Assembly (NCBI RefSeq): GCF_014649035.1
Contig: NZ_BMSG01000001.1
Coordinates: forward strand, 558,001 to 622,000
Source of the DNA: Streptomyces sindenensis
GTDB taxonomy: Bacteria > Actinomycetota > Actinomycetes > Streptomycetales > Streptomycetaceae
Direction: 5' to 3'
Length of the DNA stretch: 64,000 nucleotides
Below the pieces are notes generated by a model. That model saw nothing but the letters and a program-made list of their open reading frames with translations. It was not told the origin of the DNA and searched no databases. Both the position numbers and the translations under genes were made by a program. Of the stretch, positions 1-9,096 are shown in pieces; positions within the stretch are counted from its first letter, which is position 1; the number at the start of each line of letters is the position of its first letter.

Positions 1-1243
1 TCGCGACGACCGGCCCGAAGGTCTCCTCGGCGCAGACGGCCATGGGCGCCTCGACGCCGTCGAGGATGGTCGGCTCGTAGAACAGCGGGCCGATGTCGGG
101 GCGGGCGACGCCGCCGGCGACGAGGGTCGCGCCCTTCTCGACGGCCTCGTCGACATGGCGCGCGACGGTCTCCAGCTGGCGTTCGCCGACGAGGGAGCCC
201 ATGTCGGCCCCGTACGCCAGGGAGTTGCCGAGCCGCATGGCCTTCGTCCGGGTGGCGAAGCGCCGCACGAAGTCGTCGGCGATGGACTCGTGGACGTACA
301 GCCGCTCGATGGAGATGCAGAGCTGTCCGGCGGAGGAGAAGCAGGCGCGGACGGCGCCCGCCGCGGCCTTCTCGACGTCGGCGTCCTTGAGGACGAGCAT
401 GGCGTTCTTGCCGCCGAGCTCCAGGGAGACGCCGACCAGGCGGCTGGCGGCGCCGACGGCGACCTCGCGGCCGGTGCGGGTGGAGCCGGTGAAGGAGACG
501 TAGTCGGCGCGGCTGACGACCTCGGGGCCGACGACCGGGCCCTCGCCGAGGACGACCTGGAAGACCTCGGCGGGCAGTCCGGCCTCGATCAGCAGGTCGC
601 GGGCCCACAGGGCGGTGAGCGCGGTCTCGGTGTCGGGCTTCATCACGACGGCGTTGCCGGAGACGAACGCGGGGAGCGCGTCGCCCACGGAGAGTTCCAG
701 CGGGTAGTTCCAGGGGGCGATCTGGCCGACGACGCCGCGCGGCTGGCGCAGTTCGGTGACCTTGGTGAGGGTCGGGACGACGCCGGTGTGGCGGCGGGGC
801 CTGAGGTAGGAGGCGGCCCTGCGCCCGTAGTGGCGGGCGGCGACGGCGACGGCCTGCACCTCCTCGTGGGCGTGCAGCCTCGCCTTGCCGGTCTCCAGCT
901 GGATGAGGTCGAGGACCTCCGCCTGGCGGCTCAGGACGAGGTCGTGGAAGCGCAGCAGGACGGCGGCGCGCTGCCGTACGGGGACGGCGGCCCAGACGGG
1001 CTGGGCGGCGCGGGCCCGGTCGAAGGCGGTGGCCACGTCCTCGGGGGTGGACTCGGGCAGATCGGCCAGCTTCTCCCCGGTGAAGGGGGTGTGGTTGGCC
1101 GTACGGCCCGACCCGACGACCCCGCGGGTCAGCTGGGCGACCACCTCGGGGGTGACCACGTCGGCGGCGGTGCGCACCCCGGCGGGGGCGACCGCCACGG
1201 GGTTCGTACCGAGAGGGGCGTCAGGGGCCTGCGAGTCCGTCAT
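1..1243 (-). CDS. Succinic semialdehyde dehydrogenase, partial (3' end outside window)
   Basis: Cytosolic NAD(P)+-dependent oxidation of succinic semialdehyde to succinate, the last step of GABA breakdown. About 414 N-terminal residues are visible before the gene leaves the left edge. Aldehyde dehydrogenase signatures appear in order: PWNYPLELS near residue 177, FTGSTRTGREV near 250 (cofactor loop), ELGGKNAML near 275 (general-base Glu) and the nucleophile Cys309 in SSAGQLCIS. The ATG at 1243 gives a 25-30 residue lead-in before the fold. The family is certain; the substrate is inferred from overall similarity to the SSADH subgroup, so another aldehyde dehydrogenase specificity cannot be excluded. 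It appears monocistronic, with the paired near-palindromes at 1340-1378 in its upstream region. Confidence 0.85.
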   Translation of the reverse strand, partial: MTDSQAPDAPLGTNPVAVAPAGVRTAADVVTPEVVAQLTRGVVGSGRTANHTPFTGEKLADLPESTPEDVATAFDRARAAQPVWAAVPVRQRAAVLLRFHDLVLSRQAEVLDLIQLETGKARLHAHEEVQAVAVAARHYGRRAASYLRPRRHTGVVPTLTKVTELRQPRGVVGQIAPWNYPLELSVGDALPAFVSGNAVVMKPDTETALTALWARDLLIEAGLPAEVFQVVLGEGPVVGPEVVSRADYVSFTGSTRTGREVAVGAASRLVGVSLELGGKNAMLVLKDADVEKAAAGAVRACFSSAGQLCISIERLYVHESIADDFVRRFATRTKAMRLGNSLAYGADMGSLVGERQLETVARHVDEAVEKGATLVAGGVARPDIGPLFYEPTILDGVEAPMAVCAEETFGPVVA

Positions 1244-1606
1244 GGGGCCGAGAGTATGTCCAGCCGGAGCCTTTGGGTACCCGTCGGTAACAGTTTTTCA
1301 CAGGACCCGCCACGCTCCTTCGGCGCCATCCTGGAACGAGCCAGTGATCGCTGGCGACATAACCGCTGATCAGTGGCGTTACGGCCGGCCGCCCGGCGGC
1401 GGTCGGCCCGCGGCACTCAGGAAGCGTGAATTTTCGGCCCTTCGGTCACCTCGGCGAGGATCGCGTCGCCGTACTGCGCCGCCTCCCCCTTCGCGGGCGC
1501 TCGCACCCGCACCCGCGCGGGCCCGCGGGGGGCGCTCCGCTTCTCGCCGGGGATCAGCAGCTGAGCCGGTTCGCCGCACGGCCGGGGGCGTTCGCCGGGC
1601 TCGCCC
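1244..1606. other. Intergenic region, 363 bp, upstream of the dehydrogenase
   Basis: No gene is supported here. The segment lies between the start of the aldehyde dehydrogenase and the stop of the first kinase gene, both leftward. It must hold the dehydrogenase promoter. A CATACT hexamer at about 1253-1258 on the minus strand sits so close to the ATG that a very short or absent leader is possible. The only clear structure is the near-palindrome pair at 1340-1378. Open frames through the GC-rich part look like composition artefacts. Confidence 0.5.
1340..1378. promoter_or_regulatory. Two near-palindromic 16-bp sites, possible operator pair
   Basis: GCCAGTGATCGCTGGC (1340-1355) and CCGCTGATCAGTGGCG (1363-1378) are both near-palindromes centred on TGATC, with centres 23 bp apart. 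They lie about 100-135 bp upstream of the dehydrogenase ATG. Paired sites about two helical turns apart are typical of a dimeric repressor or activator. The cognate regulator is not identifiable from this window. Confidence 0.4.
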
Positions 1607-3325
1607 TCACTGCTGCGCCTTCGGGGCGCGCCAGCTGCGCACCATGATGTCGAACTTCTCCCGGCTGGCCTCCCAGCCCTCCTGCGGGGCGGTCAGGTAC
1701 AGCGCGTACTCGGGACCGCCGGGACCCCCGTAGTACAGCTGGTCGATCCCGTGCCGGGGGCCCGGATGGGCCTTGGTCTCGTTCCAGGTGAACTCCCAGA
1801 GTGCGCCCGGCCGGTCGCGGAAGGTGTTCTTCTCCATCCCGATCCGCCGGTAGCCCGGCAGCCGCGTGGAGAGCTGCTCCTCCATGTTCTCCATGTGCAG
1901 ATACGGATGGTCGAAGTCCGGGTCGGGGTCGACGCTGATGCGTATCCGGTGGGCCCCGTCGTCCGGGGTGTAGTCGATCTGGCCCTCGTTCACCTGGCGC
2001 TCCCAGCCCTTGGGGACGACGAGGCTGAACCCGGCCGGGTCGACGACCCGGTGCCAGCCGTCGGGTATCTCCGATGCGGGGCTGATGGGCCCCGGAGTGG
2101 TCCGGGGCGCGGTCGGCGTGCTCCCGGCGGTCGTACCGCCGCTCGCACCGGCCGGGGTGTCCGATCCCTCCCCGTACTTCATCGCGATCAGCCCGGCCGC
2201 GCCGCCGAGGACGGCCGCGGCGACGATCACGACGAGCACCGTGCGCCACCGGGATCCGGCGCGCCGGGTCACCGGGGCGGAGGCGGGGCCGGGGGCCGGG
2301 CCGGGCCGGTCCCGGCCGGTCGGGGCGGTCGCGGTGGAGGGGGCGTGGGCCGCGCCGGGCAGCCGGGCGGTGGCGCCGTCGGAGCCGGGCGGGCCGGCCG
2401 GGGCGTCGGAGCCGTTGCCGTCCCGGTAGCCGTAGCGGGACTCCTCGGGGAGCCGCTGGGTGGGCACGTGCGCCTGGGCGGCCCGGGGTTCGCGGCCCTC
2501 CATGGCGTCCAGCAGCATCTGTTCGGTCTGCGCGGCCGTGGGCCGGTCGGCCGGGTCCTTGCGGAGCAGCGCGGTGATGACGGCCCCGAGCGGACCGGCG
2601 TTGACCGGGGCGGGCGGCTCCTCGGTGACGACGGCCTGCATGGTGGAGATCGGGGACGTACGGCGGAACGGGGAGGTCCCCTCGACCGCCGTGTACAGCG
2701 TCGCGCCGAGCGACCAGAGGTCGGAGGCCGGTCCCGGGTCGCCGCCGCGTACCCGCTCGGGGGCCAGGTAGTCGATGGAGCCGACCAGTTCACCGGTCCG
2801 TGTGATGGTGGAGTCGCCCTCGATCGCGGCGATCCCGAAGTCGGTCAGGAGCACCTGACCGTCGCGGGCCAGCAGGACGTTGCCGGGCTTGACGTCCCGG
2901 TGGAGGACCCCGGCACCGTGGGCGGCGCGCAGGGCGCTCAGCACGTGCAGGCCGATCCGGGCCGCCTCGCGCGGGGCGACCTCGCCGCTCTCCTTGGCGG
3001 CGTCGGCGAGCGAGGGCCCGTCGACGTACTGCATGACGATCCAGGGGCGGTTGTCGTACTCGATCACATCGTGGACGGTGACCACGCCGGGGTGCGTGAT
3101 GCGCGCCGCCGCCCGGGCCTCCTTCTGCGTCCGGGCGTGCAGGACGAGCCGGTCGGCCTCGGCGACGTACAGTCCGGCGGTCAACTCCTTGACGGCGACC
3201 GTGCGGTGCAGCACCTCGTCGTGGGCGCGCCAGACCTTGCCCATGCCGCCCCGGCCGAGGACTTCGCCCAGCCGGTAGCGCCCCGACAGCAGCAGTCCGG
3301 CTTCCGTGCCCTGTGATCGATCCAC
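1607..3325 (-). CDS. Membrane Ser/Thr protein kinase with extracytoplasmic sensor domain
   Basis: PASTA-less PknB-type kinase of 572 aa. The N-terminal kinase domain spans about residues 17-275 with all catalytic elements: glycine loop GRGGMGKV, VAVKE Lys46, HRDVKPGN (Asp144), DFG 162-164 and APE 188-190. A Pro/Ala-rich linker leads to one membrane helix at about 361-384 (VLVVIVAAAVLGGAAGLIA). The outside C-terminal domain begins with a GFSLVVPKGW motif that is also present in the next kinase gene. GTG at 3325 was chosen because the fold starts at residue 17 and GGGG lies just upstream; an in-frame ATG at 3436 would add an unlikely tail. It presumably phosphorylates cytoplasmic targets in response to an envelope signal, but target and signal are unknown. 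Confidence 0.9.
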   Translation of the reverse strand: MDRSQGTEAGLLLSGRYRLGEVLGRGGMGKVWRAHDEVLHRTVAVKELTAGLYVAEADRLVLHARTQKEARAAARITHPGVVTVHDVIEYDNRPWIVMQYVDGPSLADAAKESGEVAPREAARIGLHVLSALRAAHGAGVLHRDVKPGNVLLARDGQVLLTDFGIAAIEGDSTITRTGELVGSIDYLAPERVRGGDPGPASDLWSLGATLYTAVEGTSPFRRTSPISTMQAVVTEEPPAPVNAGPLGAVITALLRKDPADRPTAAQTEQMLLDAMEGREPRAAQAHVPTQRLPEESRYGYRDGNGSDAPAGPPGSDGATARLPGAAHAPSTATAPTGRDRPGPAPGPASAPVTRRAGSRWRTVLVVIVAAAVLGGAAGLIAMKYGEGSDTPAGASGGTTAGSTPTAPRTTPGPISPASEIPDGWHRVVDPAGFSLVVPKGWERQVNEGQIDYTPDDGAHRIRISVDPDPDFDHPYLHMENMEEQLSTRLPGYRRIGMEKNTFRDRPGALWEFTWNETKAHPGPRHGIDQLYYGGPGGPEYALYLTAPQEGWEASREKFDIMVRSWRAPKAQQ

Positions 3326-3469
3326 GTGATGTCCCCGCCCCGTTCCTCGAATGGCCAGATTACGGAGGCGGGGCGCGGCGGGGATACGGGGGATCGCCCA
3401 CGAGACCGCACTGTGATGGTTGTTTGCACCGCACAACGCCCGCGGTGAGCCGGTGCCGATGACGTGGGG

Positions 3470-6400
3470 TCAGCCGGCGACCCGGTACGAGGCGATCGCC
3501 TGCTCGTAGATCTCGGTGACCTTGTCCCGGTCGTTCTCGGGGCCGATGACCTGGATGACGTGGTAGCGGCCGTCGACGATCATGGCGAGGTTACGGACGA
3601 ACACCTCGCGCCCGCCGCTCTCCTGCCAGGTGAACTGCCCCTCGGCCATGGCCTGTCGGCCGACGTCGACCCGGCGCACCCCGGACGAGGAGGACCAGCT
3701 GGAGTCCCGGAACGGCTGGAGCTCGGGCTCCTTGTCGCGCTGGTAGTCGAGCGGATCGCTGCCGCCCGACTTCACGGTGTCCCGGCCGGGCACCACGAGC
3801 AGGGTGAACCCGTCGCTCCCGTAACGGATCTGACGGTCGGCGTTGGCCGGGCTGCGCTGCCAGCCCTTCGGTACGCCGACCTCGAAGCCCTCCGCGTCCT
3901 TGCGGAGCGTGTAGCCGGGGGCGAGGGCGGCCGCGGACCGGCTGGTCTGCGGCTGCTGGGAGCCGGGCTCACCGGATCCCTCCGGCGAGCCCGAGGGCCT
4001 GGGCTCGCCCGAGGCGGCGGGCGGTGCGGCGGAACCGGTGGGCGCGGGTGCTCCGTTGTCCTGGCCCCTGCCCTCATCGGCCTTCGGCATGAACATCACG
4101 GCGTACGCGATGGCCGCGGCCATCAGCAGCAGGACCAGCACGAGCAGCAGTCGGCCCAGCTTGCGCGGGGACCCCTCGTTCCGACGCGGGGGCTCCCGCA
4201 GCACCCGGGGGCCCTTGGGCGCACGCGGCACGCGGGCCGGGCGCTCCTCCTCCCAGGACTCCACGGGCCTGCGCGCGGGGCGGTCGGGCGGCAACAGCGA
4301 CTCGTGGCGGTCCTGCCGCTTGCCGCCGCGCTGCTGACGCTTGCCCTGGCGGTGCTTGCCGGCCCCGGCGCCGCCGAACCGGCCCCGACGCCGCCGGACC
4401 AGCTCGCCCCGGCGGCGTACGACGGGGAGCCGGGTGGCGTCGGGCGCGGGCAGCGGCACGACGTCGGCGCCCGCCTCCGGCTCCGGAGCGGAGCGCACCA
4501 GCGAGCGCAGCCAGCCGCGCAGCTCCTCGAAGTCCGGCCGCTCGGTGGGGTCCTGGCGCAGCAGCGACTCGACGACGGGCCGCAGCGGACCGCACTCCTC
4601 CGCGAAGGCGGGCGGCTCGCCGCACACCATCTGGACCAGCTCGGCCGCGTTCTCCTCGGGGTAGGGGGCGTGGCCCTGGACGGCGCGGTAGAGCAGCGCG
4701 CCGAGCGCCCACAGGTCGGTGGAGGGGCCGATCGGCGGTGCCAGCTGCCAGTTCTCGTGGACCGGGCCCGCCTGCTCGGGGGCCCACCTCTCGGTGACGG
4801 CTCCGACGACGGCGATCCGGGCTTGGCGGGCGCGTTCAGCGGCGAGCGGGGTGGCGGGGCCGCGGTAGACGGCCGGTTCGCCGCCGGCCGCGACGGCGTC
4901 CTCCCAGGCGCGGGTGGTGTTCCGCGCGGCCGGGAGCGGCGCGGTGCGGGCCGGCTCCCTCGGGACGGAGCCCGATACGCCGGGCCGCCGGGAGTCGGCG
5001 CGCAGGGCGTCCGCGCTCGATCCGCCGGCGGGGACGGGCCGCCCGGCGCCGGGCCCGTCGTCCCAGGTCCCGGCGAGATGGACACGGCGGCCCGGCGGCC
5101 GGGGGCCCTCTTCGTCGTCCTCGTCGTCCTCGTCGTCGTAGAGGTCCTCGGCGGGGCTGCCCCACGGCGCGGTCAGCCGGGGGGCGCCGGGAGTTCCGGG
5201 GTTGCCGGGGGCGCTCGACGGCAACGCGTCATCGGCGGCTCCGGGCCCTTCCGGTGCCCCGGGAATGCCTGGGTCCGTTGCGCTTCCGGCGACTCCTGCG
5301 GTGCCCGCGGCTCCCGCGTCCGGGGCGGCCTCGCGGCCCTCCCGAGGCGGCTTCGTGAGGTCGGCCGGGGTGCGGTCGGCCTGCTGGCGGTCCTCCGTGA
5401 CCCGGGCGGCGGCCCGCGCGCCCGCGCGGTAGGCGGCGATCGCCCCGGCGCGGGCGGCCCGCAGCTGGGCGGCGCTCGCGGCGCCCGGCTCGGCGGGGGG
5501 CGGTACGGCGGTGTACGGGACGGCGGGGGCGGCGGGTCGCGGGACGATCTCCTGCCCGTCGGCCCGCTGCTCCGGAACGGGGTCGGCCTCGCGGCCCGAC
5601 GGCAGGCCGTACGGGTCACGCCGGTCGTACGGCTCGTGCCCGTCGTCCTCGCGTCGCGGGCTGTACCCCTGCGGCAGCGGCGGAACCGGCAGCTCCCGGC
5701 CGCCGTGGGCCTCTTGCCTGTCGTGGTCGGCGTATCCCTGGGCGTCCGCGTCCGCGTACTCCTGCACACCGTCCTCGTCGCTCCTGGCCGGCGGGAGCGC
5801 ATAGCCGCCGCCGAGCTCACTCGGCGGGGTGAGCTCGGGGACCGGGATCCCGTACGTCGTCGGAGCCGGCGCCGGGTCGGCGTCGGGCAGCGGATCGGCG
5901 TCGGGCAGCGGTGCGGGAGCGTACCCGCAGAGGGCCTCCTCGGCGGCGCCAGCCGCGAGACCGGTGAGCATGACGCGGCCGTCGTCGCACACCAGGACCG
6001 TGCGCACGGTGATGTTGCGGTGGGTCCAGCCATGGGCGTGCAGCACCCGCAGGGCGGTGAGCACGTCGGAGCCGATCTCGGCGGCCCGGTAGGGGTTGAG
6101 GGGGCGCTCGGCGAGGAGCGCGGCGAGCGGCCGGGCGGCGACGAACTCGCTGACTATCCAGAGCGAATCCGCCTCGGCGAACACGTCGAAGACCTGGTCG
6201 AGGCGGGGGTGGTCGGGCACCTGGGCGGCGGCCTGCGCGGCCTCGATCGCCCGCCGGACCGCGGGGTCCGTACTGCGGCGGACCGCCCGCCCGCCGGCCC
6301 GCCCGGACACCGGGGCCCGTCCGTCGGCATCGAGCACCTCGGCGTCCACGACCTCCGGCAACGGCACCTGGCGGACCAGGACTTCCTGGCCGCTGTAGGT

Positions 6401-6496
6401 GTCGAACGCCCGGGTCTCGGCCAGTTCGTACCCGTCGGACGGGGGCAGCGGAAGGCGGTAGCGGTCGGCAAGCACCCGACCCGCGTAGTCGTCCAC
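3470..6496 (-). CDS. Large membrane pseudokinase with split kinase fold
   Basis: 1008-aa protein related to the flanking kinases but lacking catalytic residues. The N-lobe has VLVRQV where VAIK should be, so the ATP-anchoring Lys is missing. The catalytic loop reads HRN (159-161) instead of HRD, and the DFG position reads LTGL (177-180). A Pro/Gly/Asp-rich stretch of about 370 residues (195-565, with an acidic run at 454-463) separates this half from the C-lobe, which resumes at WAPEQ (571) and DLWALGALLYRAV (594-606). One membrane helix lies at about 781-803. The extracytoplasmic domain carries GFEVGVPKGWQR, matching the previous gene. The GTG start at 6496 follows GGAGG at 4 nt spacing. A signalling scaffold or regulator of the neighbouring active kinases is a reasonable inference. 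Confidence 0.85.
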   Translation of the reverse strand: MDDYAGRVLADRYRLPLPPSDGYELAETRAFDTYSGQEVLVRQVPLPEVVDAEVLDADGRAPVSGRAGGRAVRRSTDPAVRRAIEAAQAAAQVPDHPRLDQVFDVFAEADSLWIVSEFVAARPLAALLAERPLNPYRAAEIGSDVLTALRVLHAHGWTHRNITVRTVLVCDDGRVMLTGLAAGAAEEALCGYAPAPLPDADPLPDADPAPAPTTYGIPVPELTPPSELGGGYALPPARSDEDGVQEYADADAQGYADHDRQEAHGGRELPVPPLPQGYSPRREDDGHEPYDRRDPYGLPSGREADPVPEQRADGQEIVPRPAAPAVPYTAVPPPAEPGAASAAQLRAARAGAIAAYRAGARAAARVTEDRQQADRTPADLTKPPREGREAAPDAGAAGTAGVAGSATDPGIPGAPEGPGAADDALPSSAPGNPGTPGAPRLTAPWGSPAEDLYDDEDDEDDEEGPRPPGRRVHLAGTWDDGPGAGRPVPAGGSSADALRADSRRPGVSGSVPREPARTAPLPAARNTTRAWEDAVAAGGEPAVYRGPATPLAAERARQARIAVVGAVTERWAPEQAGPVHENWQLAPPIGPSTDLWALGALLYRAVQGHAPYPEENAAELVQMVCGEPPAFAEECGPLRPVVESLLRQDPTERPDFEELRGWLRSLVRSAPEPEAGADVVPLPAPDATRLPVVRRRGELVRRRRGRFGGAGAGKHRQGKRQQRGGKRQDRHESLLPPDRPARRPVESWEEERPARVPRAPKGPRVLREPPRRNEGSPRKLGRLLLVLVLLLMAAAIAYAVMFMPKADEGRGQDNGAPAPTGSAAPPAASGEPRPSGSPEGSGEPGSQQPQTSRSAAALAPGYTLRKDAEGFEVGVPKGWQRSPANADRQIRYGSDGFTLLVVPGRDTVKSGGSDPLDYQRDKEPELQPFRDSSWSSSSGVRRVDVGRQAMAEGQFTWQESGGREVFVRNLAMIVDGRYHVIQVIGPENDRDKVTEIYEQAIASYRVAG

Positions 6497-6726
6497 GACG
6501 CCTCCCCAGAGCGCGCTGTTCCCCCGGCCATCAGAGCCGCACGATTCCGTCAGTCACGTTCGTCCGGCGGGCAATTGACCCGCCGTCCCGGCTGCGTACG
6601 GTCTCCGGCCTCTTACGATACGTGGCAACCCGGGCCGACGGGTCGGGTCGCGCCAACCCGGCCCGCACAAACGTTTCACACCGGCCCGGATCGGGCGCAC
6701 CCGGCGGCCGGTCCGTGGGCGTGCGG

Positions 6727-8847
6727 TCAGTCCGTGGGCGTGAAGGTGGCGAACGCCGTCTCGCGCAGCGTCCGGCACTCGTCGCCGTCCCACTCGTCCA
6801 CCTTGCAGCTGATCATGATCGAGTAGCCGCGATCGGCGTCCACCTTGAAGCCGCGGTTGAGCACCTTGACCCGGACGCCGCTGTGGCTGCGCTCGAACGT
6901 CCAGTCGGCGACGGTCGGATAGCCGTTGTACTCGACCTTCTTTATGCTGCCGTGCTTGTAGCCGTCGCTGAGGACCTTGGCGCTGGCGACGGCACCGCGC
7001 CAGGCGGCCGCGGCGTCGTCCTTGGGCGAGCTGTTGAAGTCGACCTGGACCCGGGGGAAGCGGCCCTGCCCGGCGTTGTAGATGCCTCCGGAGTTGGCGC
7101 CCGCGATGGCGGTGCGCCGGAAGTTCTCGGGCATGGCCATGGTGAAGTGGAACCGGGCGTCGGTGATGTGCTTGTAGCCGGCGGGCAGGGAGTCGCCCGC
7201 GCCCGGCTTGTCCCCGCCGTCGCCCTCGTCGCCCTGGGGGTCGTCGCCCTTCGGGTCGTCGGAGCCCTCGCCGGACTCGCCCTCGGAGGCCCGGCCGTCC
7301 TCCTGGCCCTGGCCCTCCTTCCGGCCGTCGCCCTTCCCGCCGGACGAACCGCCGCCGGTGTCCTCGGCCTTGTCGCCGCTGCCGCCCGCCGAGGCTCCTG
7401 CCGACGCGGCGGTGTCGTCCTTGCCGCCCTTGTCCGCGTCGTCGCCGCCGAGGGCGATCGCGAGGACGGTGCCGAGGATGGCCAGCGCGACGACGGCCGC
7501 GATGATCGCGAGGGTGCGGCGGGGCACCACGTCGGTGATCGATGCGCGGGTGGAGGCGGCCGACGACGGCGGGCGCTGCCCGGGCACGGAGGCGTTCGCC
7601 GCCACGGCGGACTTCCCGGCTCCGGCGGGGGCCGCGACGGCTCCCCGCGCGCCCGCCGGGGCGGACCCGGCCGCCGCCGGCTTCGTGGCCGGAGCGGGGG
7701 TCCCGGGCGGGGACGGCGGCCCCGGCGGAGCGGCGGGCGAACCGGTGGCCGCGGCGACCGACGCGGCGGCGGCCCCGGCGGCCACCGCCGGGGTCTTCGC
7801 GTTGCGCACGGACCGCAGGGCTCCGCGCAGCCGGTCGCGGGCGCCTTCGCCGGACTCACCCGTTCCGGCTGTCGGCTTCGGCGGCTTCGGGGCCTTGGGC
7901 TGCTTCGGCGTGCGCTTGACCAGGAGGTCCGCGGCGGGGGCCGGCGGGATGGCCATGATCTGCGTCGAGTCGGCGGGTGCGGGCGCGGGCACGTCGGGGG
8001 CGTTGATGACGTCGTTGAGCAACGCCCGTGCCCCGGCGTCGTCGAGACGCTGTTCGGGGTCGCGGGCGAGCAGCCCGTAGATGACCTCGGTGAGCGGACC
8101 GGCGTTCTTCGGCGGGTCGAGCGGTTCGGTCATCACCGCTGTGAGCGTGGCGATGGCCGAGCCCTTGTCGTACGGCGGGCAGCCCTCGACGCTCGCGTAC
8201 AGCAGTCCGCCGAGCGACCACAGGTCGGCGGGCGGGCCGGGCTTGTGACCGCGGGCCCGCTCCGGGGAGATGTAGGAGGGGGCGCCGACGAGCATGCCGG
8301 TGGAGGTGACCGAGGGGTCGCCCTCGACCTGGGCGATGCCGAAGTCGGTGAGCACGACGCGTCCGTCCTCGGCGATCAGCACGTTGGACGGCTTCACGTC
8401 GCGGTGCAGGATGCCCTCGCGGTGCGCCGAGCGCAGGACGTCGAGGATGGCGAGCCCGACCTCGGCGGCCCGCTTCGGCGTCAGCGTGCCGTCCTCGCGG
8501 ATCACCTCGGCGAGCGACTTGCCCTCGATCAGCTCCATGACGATCCACGGGCGGTCGTCCTCGTCGACCACGTCGTAGACGGTCACCGCGCTGTTGTTGC
8601 GGATCCGTGCGATCGCCTTCGCCTCGCGCAGGGTGCGCGTGATCAGCCGGCGCTTCTCGTCCTCGTCGATCGCCGAGGGGAACCGCAGTTCCTTCACCGC
8701 GACCGTGCGGCCGAGCGTCTCGTCGTCGGCGCGCCAGACCGTACCCATGCCGCCCCGGCCGAGCACCTCACCGAGCCGGTAGCGCCCCGCGAGGAGGCGA
8801 CCGTTCTTGTCCCGTTGGGGCTCCCGTGCCTGCTCCGCCTCCGACAT
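6727..8847 (-). CDS. Membrane Ser/Thr protein kinase
   Basis: 706-aa active-looking kinase. Domain order: kinase domain at about 23-280 with GRGGMGTV, Lys52 in VAVKE, HRDVKPSN (Asp150) and DFG 168-170; an Ala/Pro/Lys-rich linker; one membrane helix at about 444-467; an acidic Gly/Asp/Ser/Lys-rich spacer; and a C-terminal extracytoplasmic domain with RFHFTMAMPENFRRT, a diverged form of the sensor motif in the two downstream kinases. ATG at 8847 is preceded by GAGGGG. It is the first of three same-strand kinase-family genes separated by gaps of 230 and 144 bp. They are probably a duplicated signalling cluster rather than a tight operon. Substrates are unknown. Confidence 0.9.
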   Translation of the reverse strand: MSEAEQAREPQRDKNGRLLAGRYRLGEVLGRGGMGTVWRADDETLGRTVAVKELRFPSAIDEDEKRRLITRTLREAKAIARIRNNSAVTVYDVVDEDDRPWIVMELIEGKSLAEVIREDGTLTPKRAAEVGLAILDVLRSAHREGILHRDVKPSNVLIAEDGRVVLTDFGIAQVEGDPSVTSTGMLVGAPSYISPERARGHKPGPPADLWSLGGLLYASVEGCPPYDKGSAIATLTAVMTEPLDPPKNAGPLTEVIYGLLARDPEQRLDDAGARALLNDVINAPDVPAPAPADSTQIMAIPPAPAADLLVKRTPKQPKAPKPPKPTAGTGESGEGARDRLRGALRSVRNAKTPAVAAGAAAASVAAATGSPAAPPGPPSPPGTPAPATKPAAAGSAPAGARGAVAAPAGAGKSAVAANASVPGQRPPSSAASTRASITDVVPRRTLAIIAAVVALAILGTVLAIALGGDDADKGGKDDTAASAGASAGGSGDKAEDTGGGSSGGKGDGRKEGQGQEDGRASEGESGEGSDDPKGDDPQGDEGDGGDKPGAGDSLPAGYKHITDARFHFTMAMPENFRRTAIAGANSGGIYNAGQGRFPRVQVDFNSSPKDDAAAAWRGAVASAKVLSDGYKHGSIKKVEYNGYPTVADWTFERSHSGVRVKVLNRGFKVDADRGYSIMISCKVDEWDGDECRTLRETAFATFTPTD

Positions 8848-9096
8848 GCGTCCCCTCTGCGATCAACCCGCCCTGGCAGAGCGTTCATTGTCCCTCACCC
8901 CGGGACCGGTTCTGGTGCCGGGTCCGGGTCCGCCGCACCGCGACCCGGCGAGGGAATCCCCCACAGCCTCCTACCAACCGGTCCTCCCCGTCCAGGCCGG
9001 ACCGGGCCGCCGCACCGCCCCACCGGACCGGCGGGCCCCAACTGCCCCGGAGGCAACAGGCGGTGGCCGCCGTCCGGGGCTCCGCGGGGCGCCCCC

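Noticed and set aside
1379..1647. Short open frames on both strands in the gap before the first kinase
   Set aside because: Arg/Pro/Gly-rich translations with no ribosome site or motif, typical of non-coding high-GC DNA.
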